A stretch of DNA of 10,726 nucleotides, from the NCBI GenBank assembly GCA_002338515.1, contig DDIL01000128.1:1-10726 (forward strand). The letters are read 5' to 3'. Below, one piece after another: positions 4,860 through 10,726 of the stretch. Under the pieces are notes generated by a model. It searched no databases and had not been told where the DNA came from. It saw only the letters and a list, made by a program, of their open reading frames with translations. A program made the position numbers and the translations under genes. Within the stretch, counting starts at the first letter, position 1. Each line of letters starts with the position of its first letter. This DNA comes from Glaciecola sp. UBA1851. GTDB lineage: Bacteria; Pseudomonadota; Gammaproteobacteria; Enterobacterales; Alteromonadaceae.

Positions 4860-5552
4860 ATGAAAGTTTTAATGTTAAGTAGTTCACGCTATGGTGATTA
4901 TGACTATTTAGCCTATGCAACAAGCTGGATTGAAGCGCATCTTAATGATGTACAAGAAGCTTTATTTATTCCTTATGCAGGCGTTACCCTTGGCTGGGAA
5001 GCGTATACTCAAAAAGTACAAGAAGCGATACCTGATGTAAAGATTACTGGCATACATCAAGTAGAAGACCCAAAGCTTGCGGTTAAGCAAGCTAAAGCTA
5101 TTTTAGTTGGAGGTGGCAACACATTTAATTTGTTACACCTTTTGCAAGAGCACGATTTAATTGACGAAATAAAACACAAGGTTGAACAAGATACGCCTTA
5201 TATTGGTTGGAGTGCAGGCTCAAATATTTGTGGCATATCTATTAGAACCACTAATGATATGCCCATTGTTGAGCCAAGAACATTTAATGCACTTAATTTT
5301 GTGAATGCGCAGCTAAATCCTCATTACACTGATTATGTTGCGCCAAATCACCATGGCGAAACACGTGATGAAAGATTAGCTGAGTTTTGTACACTTAATC
5401 CAAGCACGCCGGTTTTAGCTATCCGGGAAGGAAGCGCGCTTGAAATTGTTAATAACAAACTATTTCTTAAGGGTGATTTGGATGGATTTGTATTTGCTTC
5501 TGACAGTAAAATTGCCATCACAAATGAACAAGACTTAAGTGAATACCTCTAA
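4860..5552 (+). CDS. pepE: Dipeptidase E (alpha-aspartyl dipeptidase)
   Basis: Cytoplasmic serine peptidase of family S51 that hydrolyses dipeptides with N-terminal aspartate. Its 230 residues match the Salmonella enzyme (about 229). The nucleophile S118 lies in the elbow GWSAGSN (116-122) after the VGGGNTFNLLHLL motif (83-95). D133 in TNDMPI and H155 in LNPHY complete the triad and correspond to S120, D135 and H157 of Salmonella PepE. A second conserved segment, NHHGETRDERL, follows. The start is fixed by TAAGGAAA. The last 18 bases overlap the 3' end of the convergent bioD gene. No neighbouring gene suggests a role beyond peptide turnover. It is probably transcribed alone from the palindrome-rich region upstream. 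Confidence 0.95.
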   Translation: MKVLMLSSSRYGDYDYLAYATSWIEAHLNDVQEALFIPYAGVTLGWEAYTQKVQEAIPDVKITGIHQVEDPKLAVKQAKAILVGGGNTFNLLHLLQEHDLIDEIKHKVEQDTPYIGWSAGSNICGISIRTTNDMPIVEPRTFNALNFVNAQLNPHYTDYVAPNHHGETRDERLAEFCTLNPSTPVLAIREGSALEIVNNKLFLKGDLDGFVFASDSKIAITNEQDLSEYL

Positions 5553-6215
5553 AAAGTCTTCCGTCAATTTGATTTTATCCACACCTTCAGGCTGATATGG
5601 AACTTCGGCCAGTTGTGGGCAAGGCAGCAAACTTTGTAAACTAGTTATGTTTTCGTCATAAAATGGCATATCACTTGAAAGCTGATTAGCCACCCAACCA
5701 ATACAATTTAAACCATCTGCTACTATCGCTTGATGCGTCAGTATGGCGTGATTCAGGCAACCTAATCGCATCCCCACTACTAATATCACTTTCATCTGAT
5801 TTTGTAAGGCAAAGTCAGACATGAAAATCCCTCTGTTATTTAGAGGCAAACGCCAGCCACCCGCTCCCTCAACTAATAAATGATCAGGCTTTTCTTGTTT
5901 CGCTCTATCAAGGCAATCTTGTAAATTTTCTAGCTCTAATTTTTCACCGTACTTGCTTGCAGCAATATGAGGAGCAATAAATTCTTTATATGCAATGGGA
6001 TTAATTACGTTGTAGTCTACCTCAATCGATGAGGCCTTTTGTAACATGAGTGCATCTTCATTGCGCAACCCGTGCTCGGTACTCTGACACCCTGCTGAAA
6101 CAGGCTTGATGGCTAAAGTGGAAGTTGAAAGTTTATTTAACTCGTTAACAATTAACACACTGCATACTGTTTTACCTACATCAGTATCTGTGCCAGTCAC
6201 AAAATAAGTTTGCAT
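5535..6215 (-). CDS. bioD: ATP-dependent dethiobiotin synthetase
   Basis: Cytoplasmic enzyme that carboxylates 7,8-diaminopelargonate with CO2 and ATP to close the ureido ring, giving dethiobiotin, the substrate of BioB. Its 226 residues match E. coli BioD (about 225). The P-loop is GTDTDVGKT (8-16) with K15; K37 in AIKPVSAG contacts substrate; the LRNEDALMLQ segment (50-59) and VEGAGGWRLPL (115-125, with E116) are the other family signatures, followed by VVGMRLGCLNHAILT and GWVANQ. It is the last gene of the bioB-F-C-D operon. Its ATG lies one base after the bioC stop, so translation is probably coupled. Its 3' end overlaps that of convergent pepE by 18 bases, so there is no room for a separate terminator between them. 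Confidence 0.96.
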   Translation of the reverse strand: MQTYFVTGTDTDVGKTVCSVLIVNELNKLSTSTLAIKPVSAGCQSTEHGLRNEDALMLQKASSIEVDYNVINPIAYKEFIAPHIAASKYGEKLELENLQDCLDRAKQEKPDHLLVEGAGGWRLPLNNRGIFMSDFALQNQMKVILVVGMRLGCLNHAILTHQAIVADGLNCIGWVANQLSSDMPFYDENITSLQSLLPCPQLAEVPYQPEGVDKIKLTEDFLEVFT

Positions 6216-6216
6216 G

Positions 6217-7119
6217 TTACGCTCGTTTTTGTAGTGTTAGATATAAAACGTCATAATTCAAAGGATATGAGTTGTCATGTTGAAACCTTTCTTTGAAGTA
6301 CGCGTTTAATTGTGTAATTTCTTGTTTAGGCATATACGTTTGATTTGAAGAAGTGGACGCATGGTTTACCAATGAATTTGTATCATTAACTGCGCATGAT
6401 GTTAACTTAGTATTCGCCCCTATCCGTTTTAGCGATTTAAGCATGTCCACTACCGATTGATGATGTGTTAAATAAGTTTTTTTTGTATATGAATATTCCC
6501 AATTAAATTGGCTGCATGCGTCAAGCCAAATATTCATTTTATGAAACATATTCACTCTTGATGGTTTATCAATTGCATGCCAAGCATCATGCATCTCTTG
6601 AAACGACTCACCAAGCATAATAGCAACAACGGCTGCGCCTTTGCTGCTTAGTACTCTATTAATTTCACTCAACGCTTTAATAGGCGATTCGCACCACTGT
6701 AATGCCATTGAAGAATACACTGCATCAATGCTATTTGTTTTGACTGCTAAAGCCTCAGCGTCGGAATTATTTAGAAATACAGCGCTAGTTGTTGTATCCG
6801 ATTGACTGCCCTGTATATCGACTTCACGCAACATACTATGGGCCAAATCAACAGCCAGAACCTGATTGCAAAGCTTTTCTAACTTATTTAAATTAGGCGC
6901 CGTTCCGCAACCTATATCAAGCAACCAATCACTTCTATTTCTGTTAATTTGCGAATTTTTATGACTCAAAACCTGTTCTAATTTACGAACAGTTTCGGCG
7001 CTAATGGAATGTTGAACGGTGGCATGATGATTGTATTGCTTGGCAGCTTTATTAAAAGAATCCGCCACACAATGTTTATTAACGCGCGTAATTTTTGATT
7101 GAATTGGCGTCATATCCAT
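6217..7119 (-). CDS. bioC: Malonyl-ACP O-methyltransferase
   Basis: SAM-dependent methyltransferase that methylates malonyl-ACP so that the fatty acid synthesis enzymes can elongate it to the pimeloyl moiety of biotin. Class I fold: the BioC N-terminal hallmark VADSFNKAAKQYNHHATVQ (18-36), motif I LLDIGCGTAPN (66-76), the acidic AVDLAHSML (89-97), and the BioC-type SSMALQW (136-142) and ESFQEMHDAW (171-180). At 300 residues it is longer than E. coli BioC (about 251), with extra residues around 51-63 and 243-265. The ATG at 7119 follows GAAGAG; a second ATG two codons later would have more usual spacing. It lies seven bases after bioF and one base before bioD. BioH or another carboxylesterase, needed to remove the methyl group later, is not in the window. 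Confidence 0.94.
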   Translation of the reverse strand: MDMTPIQSKITRVNKHCVADSFNKAAKQYNHHATVQHSISAETVRKLEQVLSHKNSQINRNRSDWLLDIGCGTAPNLNKLEKLCNQVLAVDLAHSMLREVDIQGSQSDTTTSAVFLNNSDAEALAVKTNSIDAVYSSMALQWCESPIKALSEINRVLSSKGAAVVAIMLGESFQEMHDAWHAIDKPSRVNMFHKMNIWLDACSQFNWEYSYTKKTYLTHHQSVVDMLKSLKRIGANTKLTSCAVNDTNSLVNHASTSSNQTYMPKQEITQLNAYFKERFQHDNSYPLNYDVLYLTLQKRA

Positions 7120-7126
7120 GTGCTCT

Positions 7127-8344
7127 TCAACCTAACTGCTCATGTTTACTAAGTACCAATACCAATCCGTCTATTAATGCATCGATGTCCTTTTGCGTAT
7201 GTAAAGCATTAATGATAACACGCAGTCTATCGGTATTAGCAGGCACCGTTGGGGTGCGAATAGCAGGCACCCATAAGCCTAATTCAGCAAGCGCTTCCGA
7301 GCATGTTACCGCTAGCGCAGGCTCACCAATAATGATAGGCTGAATTGGGCTAACAGACGGTAATAAAGGAATACTATACATTCGGGCTTTTGATAAAAAG
7401 TATTCAATATTATTATGCAGCTTTTCACGTTCAACTCCTTCTGCAATTAACGCTAAGCTGACTCTAGTGGCACGCATTTGAGCAGAGCCTACTGAAGTAC
7501 TGTAAACATAATGCTTACTCATGTTTACCATATATTCAATAAATTCATGACTGCCTGCAATAAACGCACCTGATGTGCCAAGCGCCTTACCAAAGGTGCC
7601 CATTACAATGTCAACTTGTTCAGAATTAACTGCCGAGGTATCCAAACTACCAAAACCAGATTCACCAATCACTCCTATTGCGTGCGCTTCATCAATCATT
7701 ACCCAAGGTTTGTTCTGAGAATGGGTTTGCGCAAGTTCACACAACTGAGCCACGCCTCCCTCATCACCGTCCATGCTGAAAACGCCTTCAGTCGCCAACA
7801 ATATGTTGTCAGATTGTTTATTCGCTTTTAATAATTGGGATTCAGCATGAGAAAAATCGTTATGTTTGTAACGAAGTAGTTTTACTGGGCTATCTATTGC
7901 GCCTTGTATAAAAGACGCATGCATTAACTTATCAGAAACAATGCTCCCTGACGTTTTTTCATTTTCGCTGGACGCGCTGTGTGTAGTAAATAAACCATGG
8001 CAAACTGCTTGATTCGCAGCAAATCCACTACTAAATATCATGGCTGCAGGTTTATTTAATACTTCACACAATTCATCTTCTAATGCTTTATGCTCTGCGG
8101 TATAACCGGTTACCACTGACGATGCGCCACTACCGCTACCATAAACCGCCAACCCTTCAACATATCCTTGCAACACCTGAGGATGTTGGCTTAAGCCTAA
8201 ATAATCGTTAGTTGCAAAATTTAAATAATGGTTGCCATTAACTTCAATAATGTTGTCTTTATTACTAACAACACAATAGCGCTGACGCAATAAATTCGCA
8301 TCAGCTCGTTCTTTAAGACTTTTAGAAATAAAATCAAACGCCAT
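7127..8344 (-). CDS. bioF: 8-amino-7-oxononanoate (KAPA) synthase
   Basis: Pyridoxal-phosphate enzyme of the alpha-oxoamine synthase family that condenses pimeloyl-ACP (or -CoA) with L-alanine to give KAPA, releasing CO2. Its 405 residues are slightly longer than E. coli BioF (about 384). Signatures: ATNDYLGLSQHP (44-55), GSGSGASSVVTGYTAEH (69-85), SSGFAANQA (105-113), DKLMHAS (138-144, H142 stacking on PLP), TEGVFSMDGD (185-194), DEAHAIGVIG (218-227, with D218 and H221 contacting PLP), and the Schiff-base lysine K253 in TFGKALGTSGA. The extra length includes an insertion around 121-133 (THSASSENEKTSG). The start is three bases after the bioB stop, and bioC begins seven bases after its stop: a tight operon. 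Confidence 0.96.
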   Translation of the reverse strand: MAFDFISKSLKERADANLLRQRYCVVSNKDNIIEVNGNHYLNFATNDYLGLSQHPQVLQGYVEGLAVYGSGSGASSVVTGYTAEHKALEDELCEVLNKPAAMIFSSGFAANQAVCHGLFTTHSASSENEKTSGSIVSDKLMHASFIQGAIDSPVKLLRYKHNDFSHAESQLLKANKQSDNILLATEGVFSMDGDEGGVAQLCELAQTHSQNKPWVMIDEAHAIGVIGESGFGSLDTSAVNSEQVDIVMGTFGKALGTSGAFIAGSHEFIEYMVNMSKHYVYSTSVGSAQMRATRVSLALIAEGVEREKLHNNIEYFLSKARMYSIPLLPSVSPIQPIIIGEPALAVTCSEALAELGLWVPAIRTPTVPANTDRLRVIINALHTQKDIDALIDGLVLVLSKHEQLG

Positions 8345-8347
8345 AAT

Positions 8348-9511
8348 CTAATTAGAGTTAGATACAGCTGCAGCTTTTTCGCTAGCTTTCGTCATAGATG
8401 TTTTAGTCGCATCAACGAACAAATCATTCGTTTCTTGTTGTTGAATTTCTTCTTGTAACACTTGCTCGTATGCTTCATCAGAAAAACTACGTGTTTTTTC
8501 AGAGTTAATGCCTAGTTTTCTAAATAATTGCACATCTTCATGAGTTTCTGGGTTAGACGTGGTAAGTAACTTACAACCATAGAAAATAGAGTTTGCGCCA
8601 GCCATAAAACACAGCGCTTGAATTTGTTCATTCATTGATTCACGCCCTGCCGACAAGCGAACATATGATTTAGGCATTAAAATTCGTGCTATAGCAATGG
8701 TTCTTATAAATTCAAAAGGTTCTAAGTCTTCTACACTATCAAGCGGTGTGCCTTTTACTTTAACAAGCATATTAATTGGCACGCTCTCAGGATGATGGGG
8801 CAAATTAGCTAATTGTCTTAATAGTCCGCTTCTGTCGGTGGCGGTTTCACCCATACCTACAATCCCACCAGAGCATACATTCATGCCTGCAGCCCTTACG
8901 TTATCTAATGTATCAAGTCTGTCTTGATAAGTACGAGTTGTAATAATATCGGAGTAATATTCAGGTGACGTGTCTAGGTTATGATTATAATAGTCTAGAC
9001 CGGCTTGCTTTAATGATAAGGCTTGGTCACGAGTCAGCATACCTAAGGTCATACAGGTTTCTAACCCTAGCTTTTTCACTTCTTTTACCATATTGGTAAC
9101 GTAGGGCATATCTCGGTCTTTCGGGTTACGCCATGCAGCGCCCATACAAAAACGGGTAGAGCCCGCCGCTTTTGCTTCTTTTGCTCGCTCAATAACCTTC
9201 TCTATTTCTAATAAGCGTTCTTTTTCAAGACCGGTATCGTACCTAGCGCTTTGTGGGCAATATTTACAATCTTCTGGGCAAGCGCCTGTTTTAATAGAAA
9301 GTAATGTGCTTACTTGCACTTGATTAGGGTCAAAATGCTGTCTATGAATCGTTTGCGCTTTGAATAACAAGTCGTTAAATGGCATGGCAAATAAGTCATT
9401 AATTTCTTGAATACTCCAATCATGACGAATGTTATCATTCGCTGCTGGAACGTGATTGATGTTAGATTCTGGCGCAACGTTATTATCTGCGAGGGTGTGC
9501 GTATTTGACAT
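8348..9511 (-). CDS. bioB: Biotin synthase (radical SAM)
   Basis: Radical SAM enzyme inserting sulfur into dethiobiotin to form biotin. The [4Fe-4S] cluster ligands are C78, C82 and C85 in GACPEDCKYC. The sacrificial [2Fe-2S] cluster ligands are C122 (FCMGAAWR), C153 (ETCMTLG), C213 (NVCSGGI) and R285 (VRLSAGRES). All sit exactly 25 residues beyond their E. coli positions. At 387 residues it is longer than E. coli BioB (346): residues 1-28 are an asparagine-rich, low-complexity leader and the last 30 or so are a polar tail. The ATG at 9511 is preferred because the next ATG (M43) would remove conserved sequence (WSIQEINDLF). The gene heads bioB-F-C-D, with its promoter in the 109-bp divergent spacer shared with bioA. 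Confidence 0.97.
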   Translation of the reverse strand: MSNTHTLADNNVAPESNINHVPAANDNIRHDWSIQEINDLFAMPFNDLLFKAQTIHRQHFDPNQVQVSTLLSIKTGACPEDCKYCPQSARYDTGLEKERLLEIEKVIERAKEAKAAGSTRFCMGAAWRNPKDRDMPYVTNMVKEVKKLGLETCMTLGMLTRDQALSLKQAGLDYYNHNLDTSPEYYSDIITTRTYQDRLDTLDNVRAAGMNVCSGGIVGMGETATDRSGLLRQLANLPHHPESVPINMLVKVKGTPLDSVEDLEPFEFIRTIAIARILMPKSYVRLSAGRESMNEQIQALCFMAGANSIFYGCKLLTTSNPETHEDVQLFRKLGINSEKTRSFSDEAYEQVLQEEIQQQETNDLFVDATKTSMTKASEKAAAVSNSN

Positions 9512-9538
9512 GGAAGGCTCACTAAAAAGGGTTTACAT
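9505..9538. promoter_or_regulatory. Possible BirA operator overlapping the bioB start
   Basis: Read on the bioB strand, ATGTAAACC (9530-9538) matches the left BirA half-site TTGTAAACC at 8 of 9. After exactly 16 bases, as in the E. coli bio operator, comes CCATGTCAA (9505-9513), which matches the right half GGTTTACAA at only 4 of 9 and includes the bioB ATG. One good half-site at the expected spacing is suggestive. The weak second half and the position downstream of the promoter keep this tentative. Confidence 0.28.
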
Positions 9539-9555
9539 GGTACTTAATAGCTAAT

Positions 9556-9583
9556 AGTCTATGCGGGCTTGATGAATTGTCAA
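9556..9583 (-). promoter_or_regulatory. Candidate bioB promoter
   Basis: On the minus strand, a perfect TTGACA (9578-9583) is followed after 16 bases by TAGACT (9556-9561, 4 of 6 to TATAAT). The predicted transcript start near 9549 gives bioB a leader of about 38 bases. The -35 is nearly self-complementary: the plus strand reads TTGTCA at 9577-9582, which could serve as a bioA -35, although no good bioA -10 follows at the right distance. Confidence 0.4.
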
Positions 9584-9620
9584 TGCTATTAAAGTTTAAA
9601 CATTTACTGCAGGTTATATT

Positions 9621-10726
9621 TTGAACAACCCTATTTCTGACATTGAATTTGACAGACGTCATATTTGGCATCCTTATACATCGTCAATCGATCCCCTTCC
9701 CTGCTATGAAGTGACCTATGCAAAAGGAACCAAATTAACACTCTCTGACAATATTGAAGTGGTAGATGGCATGTCATCGTGGTGGGCTGCTATTCATGGT
9801 TACAATCATCCTGCGCTTAACCAAGCAGCAACCGCTCAGATAGAACAATTTTCTCATGTGATGTTTGGTGGATTGACCCATCAACCTGCTATTAAGCTAT
9901 CTAAAACGCTTATTGATATTACCCCTAAAGGCTTAAATAGAGTCTTTTTAGCCGATTCAGGTTCAGTATCAGTTGAAGTGGCCATTAAAATGGCAATTCA
10001 ATATTGGGCATGCCAAGGAAGGAGTGAAAAAGCCAAGCTTGTTGCGCCTCGTAATGGCTATCATGGCGACACCTTTGCGGCCATGTCGGTGTGCGACCCA
10101 GTAAATGGAATGCATTCTTTGTTCAAGAAAAGTTTAATAGAACACTATTTCGCGCCCGCTCCGCAAACCCGTTTTGGCCAAAGTTGGAATCCAGATGATG
10201 CGGCTGTACTAAGAGAAATATTTGAACAGCATCATCATGAAATTGCAGCCATTATTTTAGAACCTGTTGTGCAAGGTGCAGGGGGCATGCGCTTATACCA
10301 CCCACAATATGTGAAAGCGTGCCGTGAATTATGCGATGAATTTGATATATTGATGATTTGTGACGAAATAGCCACAGGTTTTGGTCGTACAGGTGAATTA
10401 TTTGCATGTAATCATGTGGATGTGACGCCTGACATTCTATGTTTAGGTAAAGCTATAACAGGTGGATATATGACCTTAGCAGCAACTTTGTGCACAGACG
10501 AAGTGGCGCAAGGGGTGTGTGAAAACTCTCCGGGTGTGTTTATGCATGGTCCAACATTTATGGGTAATCCATTAGCCTGTTCGGTTGCCAACGCAAGCAT
10601 TGAATTATTACTGTCATCAAATTGGCAAGATAAGGTCGCGAATATCTATAACCAACTGACTGAAGAATTAGCTTGTTTGGTAAAGCACCCTGCTGTTGAG
10701 GATGTAAGAACGCTTGGCGCTATTGG
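9621..10726 (+). CDS. bioA: Adenosylmethionine-8-amino-7-oxononanoate (DAPA) aminotransferase, 3' end cut by window
   Basis: PLP-dependent class III aminotransferase that uses SAM as amino donor to convert KAPA to 7,8-diaminopelargonate. The frame is open from a TTG at 9621 to the window edge: 368 complete codons of about 430. No ATG fits: the first in-frame one is codon 51, inside conserved sequence, and an in-frame TAA lies at 9597-9599. AGGT (9611-9614), six bases before the TTG, is a weak ribosome binding site. Translation gives FDRRHIWHPYTS (10-21), GMSSWWAAIHGYNHP (50-64, substrate tryptophans 54-55), FLADSGSVSVEVA, GYHGDTFAAMSVCDP, CDEIATGFGRTG (D248 to the PLP ring nitrogen), Schiff-base lysine K277 in LGKAITGGYMTLAAT, HGPTFMGNPLAC, and GAIG at the edge. 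It is divergent from bioB, the classical enteric arrangement. The C-terminal carboxylate-binding arginine lies outside the window. Confidence 0.95.
   Translation, partial: MNNPISDIEFDRRHIWHPYTSSIDPLPCYEVTYAKGTKLTLSDNIEVVDGMSSWWAAIHGYNHPALNQAATAQIEQFSHVMFGGLTHQPAIKLSKTLIDITPKGLNRVFLADSGSVSVEVAIKMAIQYWACQGRSEKAKLVAPRNGYHGDTFAAMSVCDPVNGMHSLFKKSLIEHYFAPAPQTRFGQSWNPDDAAVLREIFEQHHHEIAAIILEPVVQGAGGMRLYHPQYVKACRELCDEFDILMICDEIATGFGRTGELFACNHVDVTPDILCLGKAITGGYMTLAATLCTDEVAQGVCENSPGVFMHGPTFMGNPLACSVANASIELLLSSNWQDKVANIYNQLTEELACLVKHPAVEDVRTLGAI

Noticed and set aside
7095..7343. Plus-strand frame across the bioC/bioF junction
   Set aside because: It is antisense to two well-supported biotin genes and has no coding features of its own.
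7616..7831. Plus-strand frame inside bioF
   Set aside because: It is antisense to conserved catalytic segments of BioF and is a shadow.
9310..9522. Second minus-strand frame overlapping the bioB start
   Set aside because: It is a frame-shifted shadow of bioB, whose own frame carries all the radical SAM motifs.
9591..9619. GTTTAAAC palindrome with GGTTAT as a BirA operator in front of bioA
   Set aside because: The half-sites match at only 6 and 5 of 9, and the spacer is 9 bases instead of about 16.
10412..10600. Minus-strand frame inside bioA
   Set aside because: It is antisense to the PLP-lysine region of BioA and has no independent support.

Overview
The window looks like chromosomal DNA of an AT-rich marine gammaproteobacterium, most likely in the Alteromonadales (Glaciecola/Paraglaciecola/Colwellia-like). 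This rests on the bioA | bioB-F-C-D gene order, the closeness of the Bio proteins and PepE to their enterobacterial counterparts, and the low GC. No ribosomal or other phylogenetic marker is present, so the placement is an inference. I see no insertion sequence, phage gene, CRISPR array, tRNA or rRNA.

Layout. Positions 1-358 are a non-coding, AT-rich stretch with several short inverted and direct repeats, leading into glpK (359-1846, +, glycerol kinase). Convergent to it, on the minus strand, is a two-gene unit: a low-molecular-weight protein-tyrosine phosphatase (about 2865-3359) followed by a FecCD/BtuC-type ABC importer permease (1857-2846). Divergent from the phosphatase, with a very short shared promoter region, is an EctD-like Fe(II)/2-oxoglutarate dioxygenase of the PhyH family (3429-4211, +). 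A small two-helix membrane protein (4308-4559, -) follows, then a 300-bp intergenic region rich in palindromes, then pepE (4860-5552, +, aspartyl dipeptidase E).

The right half is a complete biotin cluster: bioB, bioF, bioC and bioD on the minus strand (9511 down to 5535), with gaps of only 1-7 bases, so almost certainly one operon. bioA diverges from it (9621 to the window end, truncated by the window edge). BioC makes the malonyl-ACP methyl ester that primes pimelate synthesis. BioF, BioA, BioD and BioB then carry pimeloyl-ACP through KAPA, DAPA and dethiobiotin to biotin. The 109-bp bioB/bioA spacer carries a good bioB promoter candidate and a partial match to a BirA operator. bioA begins at TTG, and its missing C-terminus lies beyond the window.

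Most of the window is ordinary conserved metabolism and I did not find a convincing new multi-gene system. The points most worth a second look are: a glycerol kinase that appears to lack the fructose-1,6-bisphosphate and EIIA-Glc control sites known from E. coli; an EctD-like dioxygenase with no ectoine genes beside it; a FecCD permease with no ATPase or binding protein in sight; several unexplained palindromes in and near promoters; and a cluster of non-ATG starts.
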